Below are positions 31,417 to 40,935 of a stretch of DNA of 64,000 nucleotides, piece after piece; within the stretch, counting starts at the first letter, position 1; each line of letters begins with the position of its first letter. The position numbers were made by a program, and so were the translations under genes. The notes under the pieces are model-generated. The model saw only the letters and a program-made list of their open reading frames with translations. It ran no database searches and had not been told where the DNA came from. The DNA lies in the NCBI GenBank assembly GCA_041906185.1, contig JAYRJQ010000003.1:207426-271425 (forward strand), in the 5' to 3' direction. The stretch comes from Roseateles_B sp041906185 (GTDB lineage Bacteria > Pseudomonadota > Gammaproteobacteria > Burkholderiales > Burkholderiaceae_C).

Positions 31417-32661
31417 ATGTCCAGCAGCCACAAGGAGGGCTTGATGAGCCAGGAGAGACGACAGATGCTCGGCGCCGCCGTCGGGACGGCCGCGAGCCTC
31501 ACGCTGCCGCAGGCCTGGGCCGCGGGCTCCGACAAGCCGGAGAAGGAGGAGGTCCGCATCGGCTTCATTCCGCTCACCGACTGCGCCTCCGTCGTGATGG
31601 CCTCGGTCCTCGGCTTCGACCGCAAATACGGCATCCGCATCATTCCGAGCAAGGAGGCCTCCTGGGCCGGCGTGCGGGACAAGCTCGTCAACGGCGACCT
31701 CGACATGGCCCATGTGCTCTACGGCCTGGTCTACGGCCTGCACCTCGGCGTGTCCGGCCCGAAGAAGGACATGGCCGTGCTCATGACCCTCAACCGCAAC
31801 GGGCAGGCCATCACGCTGTCCAAGAAGCTGGCCGACAAGGGCGCGGTGGACGGCGCCTCGCTCGCCAAGCTCATGAACACCGACAAGCGCGAGTACAGCT
31901 TCGCCCACACCTTCCCCACGGGCACGCATGCCATGTGGCTGTACTACTGGCTCGCCGCGCATGGCGTGCACCCGTGGGGCGGCGCCAAGGTCATCACCGT
32001 GCCGCCGCCGCAGATGGTGGCCAACATGCGCGTGGGCAATATGGACGGCTACTGCGTCGGCGAGCCCTGGAACCACCGCGCCATCATGGACGGCATCGGC
32101 ATCACGGCGGCCACGAGCCAGGAGATCTGGCCGGACCATCCCGAGAAGGTGCTCGGCGCCACGGGCGACTTCGTGAAGAAGTATCCCAACACCGCCCGCG
32201 CCGTGATCATGGCCGTGCTGGAGGCCAGCCGCTGGATCGACGCCGGCCTGCAGAACAAGCTGAAGATGGCCGACACCATCGCCGACAAGAGCTACGTCAA
32301 CACCAGCGTCGACGCCATCAACCAGCGCATCCTCGGCCGCTACCAGAACGGCCTGGGCAAGACCTGGGACGACCCGAAGCACATGAAGTTCTTCGACGAC
32401 GGCGCGGTGAACTTCCCCTACCTCTCCGACGGCATGTGGTTCCTCACCCAGCACAAGCGCTGGGGCCTGATCAAGGACCACCCGGACTACCTGGCCGTGG
32501 CGAAGCAGATCAACCAGGTCGATCTCTACCGCGAGGCGGCCTCGCAGCTGAAGGTCAGCGTGCCCAAGGATGCGATGCGCAGCAGCAAGCTGATCGACGG
32601 CACGGTGTGGGAAGGCAAGGACCCCGCCCGCTACGCCGACGGCTTCAAGCTCAAGGCCTGA
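31417..32661 (+). CDS. nrtA: Nitrate ABC transporter substrate-binding protein
   Basis: Periplasmic nitrate-binding protein of the NrtA/CmpA family, 414 residues. The N terminus carries twin arginines (SQERRQMLGAAVGTAASLTL, then QAWAA), which suggests Tat or Sec export. The mature start EEVRIGFIPLTDCASVVMAS and the ligand-region motifs HTFPTGTHAMWLYYWL and GEPWNHRAI are typical of the family. First structural gene of the operon, 25 bp after the leader terminator, with AGGAGA six bases before the ATG. Its export signal argues against it being the cytosolic sensor NasS. Confidence 0.93.
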   Translation: MSSSHKEGLMSQERRQMLGAAVGTAASLTLPQAWAAGSDKPEKEEVRIGFIPLTDCASVVMASVLGFDRKYGIRIIPSKEASWAGVRDKLVNGDLDMAHVLYGLVYGLHLGVSGPKKDMAVLMTLNRNGQAITLSKKLADKGAVDGASLAKLMNTDKREYSFAHTFPTGTHAMWLYYWLAAHGVHPWGGAKVITVPPPQMVANMRVGNMDGYCVGEPWNHRAIMDGIGITAATSQEIWPDHPEKVLGATGDFVKKYPNTARAVIMAVLEASRWIDAGLQNKLKMADTIADKSYVNTSVDAINQRILGRYQNGLGKTWDDPKHMKFFDDGAVNFPYLSDGMWFLTQHKRWGLIKDHPDYLAVAKQINQVDLYREAASQLKVSVPKDAMRSSKLIDGTVWEGKDPARYADGFKLKA

Positions 32662-32706
32662 GCGACCCGCGCCGGCCTGAATCGCGACTGATTTCAAGGA
32701 GTTCCC

Positions 32707-33588
32707 ATGGTGTCTGCCGTCTTCCATTCCCCGCGCGAGACGAGCGCTGCGCCCACACAGCCCGCGCCCGCGAGCCCGCCGCTCCCGCGGCCGCCCCGGG
32801 CGCCGCGCCAGCCCCTGGACGTGTCGGCGCTGCTGGCCCGCGCCCTGCCGCCGGTGCTGGGCCTGGCGCTGCTGATCGGCCTGTGGGCGCTGCTCACCTT
32901 CAAGGGCGGGCCCATCCCGACGCCGGCCGCGACCTGGGACTCGGCGGTGCAGCTCTTCAGCGACCCGTTCTACCGCAAGGGCCCCAACGATGTGGGCATC
33001 GGCTGGAACGTGCTGAACTCCCTGCAGCGCGTGGCGCTGGGCTTCGGCCTGGCGGCGGCCGTGGGCATCCCGCTGGGCTTCGTGATCGGGCGCTTCGAGT
33101 TCGCAAACCGCATGGTCTCGCCGCTCATCAGCCTGCTCAAGCCGGTGTCGCCCCTGGCCTGGCTGCCCATCGGGCTGCTGGTCTTCAAGAGCGCGGACCC
33201 GGCGGCCATCTGGACCATCTTCATCTGCTCGATCTGGCCCATGGTGGTCAACACGGCGGTGGGCGTGCAGCGCGTGCCGCAGGACTACCTCAACGTGGCC
33301 CGCGTGCTGAACCTCTCGGAGTGGAAGCTGCTGACGCGCATCCTCTTCCCCTCCGTGCTGCCCTACATGCTGACCGGCGTGCGCCTCTCGGTGGGCACGG
33401 CCTGGCTGGTGATCGTGGCGGCCGAGATGCTGACCGGCGGCGTGGGCATCGGCTTCTGGGTCTGGGACGAGTGGAACAACCTGAACGTGCAGCACATCAT
33501 CGTGGCCATCTTCGTGATCGGCATCGTGGGCTTGCTGCTGGAAACCGCCTTGGTGACTCTGGCCAAGCGCTTCAGCTTTGAGGAGTGA
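32707..33588 (+). CDS. nrtB: Nitrate ABC transporter permease
   Basis: Inner-membrane permease, 293 residues, with a Pro-rich cytosolic N terminus followed by six or so transmembrane segments of the BPD_transp_1 fold. The EAA-like loop is VPQDYLNVARVLNLSEWKLL, and the family sequence TAWLVIVAAEMLTGGVGIGF is clear. It lies between the binding protein and the ATPase, 45 and 10 bp away. The chain ends AKRFSFEE. It forms the membrane channel of the nitrate importer. Confidence 0.93.
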   Translation: MVSAVFHSPRETSAAPTQPAPASPPLPRPPRAPRQPLDVSALLARALPPVLGLALLIGLWALLTFKGGPIPTPAATWDSAVQLFSDPFYRKGPNDVGIGWNVLNSLQRVALGFGLAAAVGIPLGFVIGRFEFANRMVSPLISLLKPVSPLAWLPIGLLVFKSADPAAIWTIFICSIWPMVVNTAVGVQRVPQDYLNVARVLNLSEWKLLTRILFPSVLPYMLTGVRLSVGTAWLVIVAAEMLTGGVGIGFWVWDEWNNLNVQHIIVAIFVIGIVGLLLETALVTLAKRFSFEE

Positions 33589-33598
33589 GGAGACTGTC

Positions 33599-34450
33599 AT
33601 GCACAGCAACAACCCCTTCATCCAGATCCAGGGCGTGGACATGGTCTACAAGACCCGCAAGGGTTCATTCAAGGCCCTGGAAGGCATCAACCTGGACATC
33701 CGCCGTGGCGAGTTCATCAGCCTGATCGGCCACTCGGGCTGCGGCAAGAGCACGCTGCTGAACCTCGTGGCCGGGCTGCTGAAGCCCAGCGAGGGCGCGC
33801 TGCTGTGCGACCAGCGCGAGATTGCCGGCCCCGGGCCCGAGCGCGCGGTGGTGTTCCAGAACCACTCGCTGCTGCCCTGGCTCAGCTGCCTGGACAACGT
33901 GCTGCTGGCCGTGGAGACCGTCTTCGCGGCCAAGGAGGCCCGGCCGCGCCTGGTGGCCCGCGCGCAGGCGGCGCTGGAGCTCGTCGGCATGGCCCATGCG
34001 GCCTACAAGCGTCCGCATGAGATCTCCGGCGGCATGAAGCAGCGGGTGGGCATCGCCCGCGCCCTGGCCATGGAACCCAAGGTGCTGCTGATGGACGAAC
34101 CCTTCGGCGCCCTGGACGCGCTGACCCGCGCCCATCTGCAGGACGAGCTGCTGAAGATCGTCGCCACCACGCGCAGCACCGTGCTGATGGTGACGCACGA
34201 CGTGGACGAGGCGGTGCTGCTCTCGGACCGCATCGTCATGATGAGCCCGCCCACGCCGGACGGCCGCGCGGCCACGCTGGCGCAGGTGCTGCCCGTGCCG
34301 CTCAGCCGCCCGCGCCACCGCGTGCAGCTGGCCGAGGACGCGGTCTATCTGCAATGCCGCAAGGCGGTGATCGACTTCCTCTATGCCGGTCATGCGGGTA
34401 ACACGGGCCACGCGGACCACACCAACGCCGAGGCGGCCCTGGAAGCCTGA
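33599..34450 (+). CDS. nrtC: Nitrate ABC transporter ATP-binding protein
   Basis: ATPase of the nitrate importer, 283 residues. Walker A is GHSGCGKST, the signature ISGGMKQRVGIARAL, Walker B VLLMDEPFGALD, and the switch His lies in VTHDVDEA. It lacks the NrtA-like C-terminal regulatory domain of cyanobacterial NrtC and corresponds to NrtD/NasD-type ATPases. The ATG at 33599 is preceded by GGAGTGAGGAG. The C terminus carries a His-containing tail (YAGHAGNTGHADHTN). It is co-transcribed with nrtAB. Confidence 0.92.
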   Translation: MHSNNPFIQIQGVDMVYKTRKGSFKALEGINLDIRRGEFISLIGHSGCGKSTLLNLVAGLLKPSEGALLCDQREIAGPGPERAVVFQNHSLLPWLSCLDNVLLAVETVFAAKEARPRLVARAQAALELVGMAHAAYKRPHEISGGMKQRVGIARALAMEPKVLLMDEPFGALDALTRAHLQDELLKIVATTRSTVLMVTHDVDEAVLLSDRIVMMSPPTPDGRAATLAQVLPVPLSRPRHRVQLAEDAVYLQCRKAVIDFLYAGHAGNTGHADHTNAEAALEA

Positions 34451-34493
34451 CCCCCCGATTGACGACCTGCATGCCTGCCTTGCGTGGTGGGCA

Positions 34494-34506
34494 GGGTCAG
34501 GTCTTG
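34494..34506 (+). repeat. GGGTCAGGTCTTG copy 2 (intergenic)
   Basis: Exact 13-mer between nrtC and nirB, just before the nirB ribosome-binding region. Confidence 0.6.
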
Positions 34507-34518
34507 CCTGGAGCACGC

Positions 34519-36945
34519 ATGGACAAGATGAAACTGGTGATGGTGGGCAACGGCATGGCCGGCGTCCGCACCCTCGAAGAGCTGCTGAAGATCGCGCCGG
34601 ACCTGTACGACATCACGGTCTTCGGCGCCGAGCCGCACCCGAACTACAACCGCATCCTGCTGTCGCCCGTCCTGGCGGGTGAGCAGACGCTGGACGAGAT
34701 CGTCCTCAACCCGCTGAGCTGGTACGAGGAGCATGGCATCACCCTGCACCTGGGCAAGACCGTCACCGAGATCGACCGCCGCCGCCGCGTGGTGCGCGCG
34801 GCCGACGGCACCGAGGCGGCCTACGACCGCTTGCTGGTCGCCACCGGTTCGACGCCCTTCATCCTCCCGGTGCCGGGCAAGGACCTGGACGGCGTGATCG
34901 CCTACCGCGACATCGCGGACACCCAGACCATGATCGACGCCGCCACGCGCTACCGCCAGGCGGTGGTGATCGGCGGCGGCCTGCTGGGGCTGGAGGCCGC
35001 CAACGGCCTGATGCTGCGCGGCATGGACGTCACCGTGGTCCACCTGGGCGACTGGCTGTTGGAGCGCCAGCTCGACGAGCAGGCGGGCAGCCTGCTGCGC
35101 GACTCCCTCGTGCAGCGGGGCCTGAAGTTCCGCCTGGGCGCGCAGACCGAGGCGCTGCTGGGCGACGAGAGCGGCCGCGTGAGCCAGGTCCGCTTCAAGG
35201 ACGGCACGGCCATTCCCGCGCAGCTGGTGGTGATGGCCGCGGGCATCCGCCCCAACACCGCGCTGGCCGAGTCCGCCGGCCTGCTGTGCCAGCGCGGCGT
35301 GGTGGTCAGCGACACCCTGCAGACCGTCACCGACCCGCGCATCTACGCCGTGGGCGAGTGCGCCGCTCACCGCGGCATTGCCTACGGCCTCGTGGCGCCG
35401 CTGTTCGAGCAGGGCAAGGTCTGCGCCACGCACCTCGCGCAGTTCGGCATCGGCCGCTACCAGGGCAGCCAGACGAGCACCAAGCTCAAGGTGACGGGCA
35501 TCGACCTCTTCTCGGTCGGCGACTTCATGGGCGGGGAGGGCAGCGAGGAGATCCTGATGAGCGACCCCCACGCCGGGGTCTACAAGAAGCTGGTCATCAA
35601 GGACGACAAGCTGGTCGGCGCCTGCCTCTACGGCGACACCGTCGATGGCAGCTGGTACTTCAAGCTGCTGCGCGAGGGCCGCAGCGTCGCGGACATCCGC
35701 GAGCGCCTGATGTTCGGCGAATCCAATATCGGCGACGTCGGCCACGAGGGTCACAGCAAGGCCGCCGCGATGGCCGACAGCGACGAGGTCTGCGGCTGCA
35801 ACGGCGTCAGCAAGGGCGCCATCTGCAAGGCCATCAAGGACAAGGGCCTCTTCACGCTGGAGGAGGTGCGCAAGCACACCAAGGCCAGCGCCTCCTGCGG
35901 CTCCTGCACCGGCCTGGTCGAGCAGCTGATCATGTTCACCGCGGGCGGCGACTACTCGGCCACGCCGCGCAAGAAGGCGATGTGCGGCTGCACGAGCTTC
36001 AGCCACCAGGAGGTGCGCGAGGCCATCCGCGACCGCCACCTGACGCGCCGCGAGGCCGTCATGCAGACGCTGGAATGGACCAGCCTCGACGGCTGCCCGA
36101 CGTGCCGCCCGGCCCTCAACTACTACCTGATCAGCACCTGGCCGCACGAGGCCGCGGACGACCCGCAGTCCCGCCTGATCAACGAGCGCAGCCACGCCAA
36201 CATCCAGAAGGACGGCAGCTACAGCGTGATCCCGCGCATGTGGGGCGGCGAGACCACGGCTGCCGACCTGCGCCGCATCGCCGACGTGGTGGACAAGTAC
36301 GCCATCCCCACGGTCAAGGTCACCGGCGGCCAGCGCATCGACCTGCTGGGCGTGAAGAAGCAGGACCTGCCCGCCGTCTGGCAGGACCTGGGGATGCCCT
36401 GCGGCCACGCCTATGCCAAGGCCCTGCGCACGGTGAAGACCTGCGTGGGCAGCGAGTGGTGCCGCTTCGGCACCCAGGACTCCACGCAGATGGGCAAGGA
36501 CCTGGAGCGCGCGCTGTGGCGCATGTACGCCCCGCACAAGGTCAAGATCGCCGTCAGCGGCTGCCCGCGCAACTGCGCCGAGGCCGGCATCAAGGACGTG
36601 GGCGTGATTGGCGTGGACTCCGGCTGGGAGATCTACATCGCCGGCAATGGCGGCATCAAGACCGAGGTGGCCGAGTTCCTGTGCAAGCTGCGCACGGCCG
36701 AGGAGGTGCTGGAGTACAGCGGCGCCTTCCTGCAGCTCTACCGCCTGGAGGGCTGGTATCTGGAGCGCACGGTGCACTACGTCGCCCGCGTCGGCATGGA
36801 CCACATCCGCCGCCGCATCCTCGAGGACGCCCCCGGCCGACAGGCCCTGTGGGCCGAGTTGCAGGCCGCGCTGGCGAACGAGCCCGACCCCTGGTTCGAG
36901 CACGACAAGGCGCGCGTCGACCTGCGCCAGTTCGAGACCCTCTGA
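34519..36945 (+). CDS. nirB: Assimilatory nitrite reductase, large subunit
   Basis: Reduces nitrite to ammonia with NAD(P)H in the cytoplasm; 808 residues. An FAD- and NAD-binding oxidoreductase domain (1-410) has GNGMAGVRTLEEL and VVIGGGLLGLEAANGL. BFD-type [2Fe-2S] domains follow (CGCNGVSKG with CGSC, then CGCTSF with CPTC). The sirohaem/4Fe-4S domain has CVGSEWC and CPRNC. The ATG at 34519 gives the conserved start KLVMVGNGMAG. The small subunit follows 9 bp later, and sirohaem is presumably supported by the cobA gene at the operon end. Confidence 0.96.
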   Translation: MDKMKLVMVGNGMAGVRTLEELLKIAPDLYDITVFGAEPHPNYNRILLSPVLAGEQTLDEIVLNPLSWYEEHGITLHLGKTVTEIDRRRRVVRAADGTEAAYDRLLVATGSTPFILPVPGKDLDGVIAYRDIADTQTMIDAATRYRQAVVIGGGLLGLEAANGLMLRGMDVTVVHLGDWLLERQLDEQAGSLLRDSLVQRGLKFRLGAQTEALLGDESGRVSQVRFKDGTAIPAQLVVMAAGIRPNTALAESAGLLCQRGVVVSDTLQTVTDPRIYAVGECAAHRGIAYGLVAPLFEQGKVCATHLAQFGIGRYQGSQTSTKLKVTGIDLFSVGDFMGGEGSEEILMSDPHAGVYKKLVIKDDKLVGACLYGDTVDGSWYFKLLREGRSVADIRERLMFGESNIGDVGHEGHSKAAAMADSDEVCGCNGVSKGAICKAIKDKGLFTLEEVRKHTKASASCGSCTGLVEQLIMFTAGGDYSATPRKKAMCGCTSFSHQEVREAIRDRHLTRREAVMQTLEWTSLDGCPTCRPALNYYLISTWPHEAADDPQSRLINERSHANIQKDGSYSVIPRMWGGETTAADLRRIADVVDKYAIPTVKVTGGQRIDLLGVKKQDLPAVWQDLGMPCGHAYAKALRTVKTCVGSEWCRFGTQDSTQMGKDLERALWRMYAPHKVKIAVSGCPRNCAEAGIKDVGVIGVDSGWEIYIAGNGGIKTEVAEFLCKLRTAEEVLEYSGAFLQLYRLEGWYLERTVHYVARVGMDHIRRRILEDAPGRQALWAELQAALANEPDPWFEHDKARVDLRQFETL

Positions 36946-36954
36946 GGAGCCGCC

Positions 36955-37350
36955 ATGCACACGATTCCCAACGACGGCTGGATCGCCGTCTGCCGCCTCG
37001 ACGACATCCCGCCCCTGGGATCGCGCCGCATTCAGCGCCCCGCGCTGCCCCAGGCCGCGCCCGTGGCCCTGTTCCGCACCTCCGACGACGAGGTCCATGC
37101 GCTGCTGGACCGCTGCCCACACCAGGGCGGCCCGCTGAGCCAGGGCCTGGTCTTCGGCAAGGCGGTGGCCTGCCCGCTGCACAACTGGACCATCGAGCTG
37201 CGCACTGGCTGCGCCCGCGAGCCCGACCAGGGCCGCACGCCGCGCTTCGAGGTGAAGCTGGTCGAGGGTCAGGTCTTGCTGCTGGCCAGCGAGCTGGCCA
37301 GCCTGGGCACCGAAGCCCTCGCGCCCAGCGCCTGCGGCCGCCGCTGCTGA
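36955..37350 (+). CDS. nirD: Nitrite reductase small subunit (Rieske-type)
   Basis: Small subunit of the NirBD nitrite reductase, 131 residues. A Rieske-like fold retains the [2Fe-2S] ligand pattern CPHQGGP and CPLHNW, typical of NirD variants that keep the cluster residues. It follows nirB by 9 bp and precedes nasA by 7 bp. A copy of the GGGTCAGGTCTTG repeat lies in its 3' part (37266-37278). Confidence 0.94.
   Translation: MHTIPNDGWIAVCRLDDIPPLGSRRIQRPALPQAAPVALFRTSDDEVHALLDRCPHQGGPLSQGLVFGKAVACPLHNWTIELRTGCAREPDQGRTPRFEVKLVEGQVLLLASELASLGTEALAPSACGRRC
37266..37278 (+). repeat. GGGTCAGGTCTTG copy 3 (inside nirD)
   Basis: Exact 13-mer, again read as GGT CAG GTC TTG (Gly-Gln-Val-Leu). Nineteen bases from CGAGGG to CTTGCTG are identical to copy 1, although the genes are unrelated. 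Confidence 0.6.
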
Positions 37351-37357
37351 GGTCAGG

Positions 37358-40126
37358 ATGGAGACGCGGAGCACCTGTGCCTACTGCGGCGTAGGCTGTG
37401 GCGTGATCATCGAGAGCGATGGCAGCCACATCACCGGCGTGCGCGGCGACCCCGATCACCCGGCCAACTTCGGCCGGCTGTGTAGCAAGGGCGCCAGCCT
37501 GCACCTGACGGCCCGGCCGGCGGTGCTGGCCAGCCGCCGCCTGCTGCAGCCGCAGTGGCGCGAGGACCGCGCGCAGCCCTGGCGGACCGGAAGCTGGGAC
37601 GAGGTGCAGGAGCGGCTCGTGGCGCGCCTGCTGGCCCTGCGCGCGGCCCACGGGCCCGAGGCGCTCGGCGTCTACATCTCCGGCCAGCTGCTGACGGAGG
37701 ACTACCACGCCTTCAACAAGCTGGCGCGCGGCCTGTGGGGCACGCCGCACATCGACAGCAACTCGCGGCTGTGCATGAGCTCGGCCGTCGTGGGCTACAA
37801 GAAGGCCCTGGGCGCCGATGCGCCGCCCTGCAGCTACGAGGATGTGGAGCAGGCGGACTGCCTCTTCATCGCCGGCTCGAACACGGCCTGGGCTCACCCG
37901 GTGCTGTTCCGGCGCATCGAGGCGGCGAAGGCCGCGCGGCCCGGTATGCGCCTCATCGTCGTGGACCCGCGCCGCACGGAGACGGCGGAGTTCGCCGATC
38001 TGCACCTGGCGCTGCGGCCCGGCAGCGACGTCGCGCTGTTCCAGGGCCTGCTGCACGTGATGATCTGGCAGGGCTGGATCCGCGCGGACTACATCGCTGC
38101 CCACACCGAGGGCTTCGAGGCCGTGCGCGAGGCGGTGCGCCCCATGACGCCGGCCCGCGCGGCGCAGCTCTGCGGCCTGCCGGAGGCGCAGATCATCGAG
38201 GCGGCGCGGCTCTTCGCGCTGAGCCCGTCCACGCTCTCGCTGTACTGCATGGGCTTGAACCAGAGCAGCGCCGGCACCGACAAGAACCAGGCGCTGATCC
38301 AGCTGCACCTGGCCACCGGCCAGATCGGGCGGCCAGGCGCCGGGCCGTTCTCGCTCACGGGCCAGCCCAATGCCATGGGCGGCCGCGAGACCGGCGGCAT
38401 GGCCACGCTGCTGCCGGGGCACCGCGATCCGGCCTCGGCGGCGGATCGCGCCGAGGTCGCGCGGTTGTGGGGTGTCGACGAGATCCCAGGGCGCCCCGGC
38501 AAGACCGCCGTGGAGCTATTCGAGGCCGCCGCGGACGGTGAGATCAAGGCGCTGTGGATCGCCTGCACCGACCCGGCGCAGTCGCTGCCGCAGCAGACCC
38601 TCGTGCGCGCGGCGCTGCAGCGCTGCGAGCTGGTCGTGCTGCAGGACGCCTTCACCGGCAGCGCCACGGCCGAGTTCGCCCACGTGCTGCTGCCCGCGGC
38701 GACCTGGGGCGAGAAGGAGGGCACGGTCACCAACAGCGAACGGCGCATCAGCCGCGTGCGCGCCGCTATGCCGCCGCCCGGCGAGGCGCGCAGCGACTGG
38801 CAGATCGTCCGGGACATCGCCCGGCGCCTGGAGCCCACGCTGCGACCCGGCCAGCCCAGCCTCTTCGCCTGGGAGCGCCCGGAACAGGCCTGGCTCGAGC
38901 ACCGCGCGGCCACGCGCGGTCGCGACCTCGACATCACCGGCCTCAGCTACGAAGCGCTGGAGGCCGCGCCGCAGCAGTGGCCCTGGCCGGAGGGCGCCAC
39001 GCAGGGCCGCACGCGGCTGTACAAGGACGGGCGCTTCGCCACGGACAGCGGCCGCGCCCGCTTCCATCCCATCGCCTGGCGCGCGCCCGCGGAGCCGCTG
39101 ACCGTCGAGCGGCCCCTGCAGCTCTCGACCGGCCGCCTGCGGGACCAGTGGCACAGCCTCAGCCGCAGCGGCACCGTGCCGGCGGCCTTCGCCAGCGCCC
39201 CCGTGCCGCGGCTGGGGCTGCACCCCGAGGAGCTCGCCCGCCAGGGTCTGCAGCCGGACGATCTCGTCGCCGCCGAGAGCGCGCGCGGCACGCTGCACGT
39301 GCGGGTGGCGGCGGACCCGCAGCTGGGCCCGCGACAGGCCTGGCTGCCGATGCACTGGGGCAGCGAGTACCTGCTCGGCCGGGACGGCGAGGGCTCACCC
39401 CTGCTCGGCGTGAATGCGCTGAGCCAGGCGGCGCGCTGCCCGGACTCGGCCCAGCCCGAGCTCAAGTTCGCCGCCATCCGCCTGCGCCGGGTCGAGCTGC
39501 CCTGGCGGGTGATGGGGGCCGCGCATGTCGATGCCGCCCACGCCGAGCGCCTGCACGCGCAGCTGCTGGCGCTGGGCCGCGAGGCCGCCTATGCCAGCTG
39601 TGTGCCCGCCGAGGGGGCCACGGCGGGCCAGACCGGTTGGCAGCTGGAGGCCGCCTTCGCGCAGGCTCCCGATCCCGACTGGGTGCAGCAGCTGAGCGCC
39701 GTGCTGGACCTGCAGCGGCCGGGCACGATGCGCTATGCCGATGGCCGCCGCGGGCACCTGCGCTTGCTGCGCCTGCAGGGGGAGGGCGCCGATGCCCGCC
39801 TGCAGGCCTGGCTGCGCGTGGCGGAGGGCGAGGATGGCGCCTGGCTCGACACCTGGTGGCGCGAGGCCCGGCCCGTGGCGCCGCTCGGGCGCCTGCTGCT
39901 CGCCCCGCAGGCCCGGCTCGCCGAGGCGCCCGCGAGCCCGGTCGTCTGCCAGTGCCTGGGGGTGCGCGAGGCGCAGATCCAGGGCCAGCTGCAGCGCTGT
40001 CAAGACCTGGCCCCCGATGCCCGGCTGCAGGTCGTGCAGGCGGCGCTGCGCTGCGGCACGCAGTGCGGCTCCTGCCTGCCGCAGCTGCGACGACTCAGTC
40101 AATCGACCCTGGAGACCCAGCCATGA
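37358..40126 (+). CDS. nasA: Assimilatory nitrate reductase catalytic subunit
   Basis: Cytoplasmic molybdenum enzyme that reduces nitrate to nitrite; 922 residues. The N-terminal 4Fe-4S motif is CAYCGVGCGV followed by LCSKG. The molybdopterin-guanine-dinucleotide domains follow (SNSRLCMSSAVVGYKKALG, GLNQSSAGTDKNQ, TGQPNAMGGRETGGM, and the C-terminal molydopterin-binding domain GRLRDQWHSLSRSG). The C terminus carries a BFD-like [2Fe-2S] domain (VCQCLGV and CGTQCGSCLP), as in NasA forms that receive electrons without NasC. The stop overlaps the cobA start by ATGA. No signal peptide is present. Confidence 0.95.
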   Translation: METRSTCAYCGVGCGVIIESDGSHITGVRGDPDHPANFGRLCSKGASLHLTARPAVLASRRLLQPQWREDRAQPWRTGSWDEVQERLVARLLALRAAHGPEALGVYISGQLLTEDYHAFNKLARGLWGTPHIDSNSRLCMSSAVVGYKKALGADAPPCSYEDVEQADCLFIAGSNTAWAHPVLFRRIEAAKAARPGMRLIVVDPRRTETAEFADLHLALRPGSDVALFQGLLHVMIWQGWIRADYIAAHTEGFEAVREAVRPMTPARAAQLCGLPEAQIIEAARLFALSPSTLSLYCMGLNQSSAGTDKNQALIQLHLATGQIGRPGAGPFSLTGQPNAMGGRETGGMATLLPGHRDPASAADRAEVARLWGVDEIPGRPGKTAVELFEAAADGEIKALWIACTDPAQSLPQQTLVRAALQRCELVVLQDAFTGSATAEFAHVLLPAATWGEKEGTVTNSERRISRVRAAMPPPGEARSDWQIVRDIARRLEPTLRPGQPSLFAWERPEQAWLEHRAATRGRDLDITGLSYEALEAAPQQWPWPEGATQGRTRLYKDGRFATDSGRARFHPIAWRAPAEPLTVERPLQLSTGRLRDQWHSLSRSGTVPAAFASAPVPRLGLHPEELARQGLQPDDLVAAESARGTLHVRVAADPQLGPRQAWLPMHWGSEYLLGRDGEGSPLLGVNALSQAARCPDSAQPELKFAAIRLRRVELPWRVMGAAHVDAAHAERLHAQLLALGREAAYASCVPAEGATAGQTGWQLEAAFAQAPDPDWVQQLSAVLDLQRPGTMRYADGRRGHLRLLRLQGEGADARLQAWLRVAEGEDGAWLDTWWREARPVAPLGRLLLAPQARLAEAPASPVVCQCLGVREAQIQGQLQRCQDLAPDARLQVVQAALRCGTQCGSCLPQLRRLSQSTLETQP

Positions 40127-40935
40127 ACACCCAGAATACCGATGCCCGCGGCACCCCGGGGCGCGTCAGCCTGGTGGGCGCCGGCCCCGGCGACCCCGAG
40201 CTGATGACCCGCAAGGCCTGGTCCCGGCTGATGCAGGCCGACCTCGTGCTGGCGGACGACCTCGTCGATCCGCGCCTCCTCGCCGAGCTGCCCGCCCGCA
40301 CCCGCGTGCTGCACGTGGGCAAGCGCGGGGGCTGCGTGTCGACCGAGCAGCACTTCATTCACGGCCTGATGATCCGCTCGGCGCGCCAGGGCCTGCACGT
40401 GGTGCGGCTCAAGGGTGGCGATCCCTTCATCTTCGGCCGCGGCGGCGAGGAGCTCGATGCCCTGCGCGCCGCGGGCATCGAGGTCGAGGTGCTGAACGGC
40501 CTGAGTGCCGGCCTCGCGGGCCCCAGCAGCGTGGGCATTGCCGTGACGGACCGACGCTGCGCGCCCGGCGTGGCCCTGGTGACGGGCCACAACGGCGAGG
40601 GCGGCCGGGCGCCGGACTGGGCGGCGCTGGCCCGATCAGGCCTCACGCTCGTCGTCTACATGGGCGTAAGCCGCTGCCATGAGATCGTCGCGGCGCTGAT
40701 GGCGGGCGGGCTGGCGGCCACCACCCCTGTGGCGGTGGTCAGCGCGGCCCACACGGCGCGCCAGCGCGAGGCCTTCGGCGTGCTGGCCCTGCTGCCGGCC
40801 CTGGTGGCGGGCGAGGGACTCGGCTCCCCCGCGGTGCTGGTGATCGGCGAGGCAGTGGCGCTGGGCCAGGCGCGGCAATGCCTGCCTGACACCGCGCCGG
40901 CCGAGGCCCAGCCGGCGGGCCGTGCGGTAGGCTGA
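40123..40935 (+). CDS. cobA: Uroporphyrinogen-III C-methyltransferase
   Basis: SAM-dependent methylation of uroporphyrinogen III to precorrin-2, the first step toward the sirohaem needed by NirB. The 270-residue SUMT family protein has VSLVGAGPGDPELMT at the start, ADLVLADDLV, VRLKGGDPFIFGRGGEE and the late VVYMGV. There is no fused CysG dehydrogenase/ferrochelatase part. It is translationally coupled to nasA (ATGA overlap) and is the last gene of the nitrate operon. Its stop abuts the stop of the convergent GGDEF/EAL gene. Confidence 0.95.
   Translation: MNTQNTDARGTPGRVSLVGAGPGDPELMTRKAWSRLMQADLVLADDLVDPRLLAELPARTRVLHVGKRGGCVSTEQHFIHGLMIRSARQGLHVVRLKGGDPFIFGRGGEELDALRAAGIEVEVLNGLSAGLAGPSSVGIAVTDRRCAPGVALVTGHNGEGGRAPDWAALARSGLTLVVYMGVSRCHEIVAALMAGGLAATTPVAVVSAAHTARQREAFGVLALLPALVAGEGLGSPAVLVIGEAVALGQARQCLPDTAPAEAQPAGRAVG

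Noticed and set aside
34390..37374. A 994-codon minus-strand frame opposite nirB/nirD
   Set aside because: Antisense shadow of nirBD; composition is unlike a real protein.
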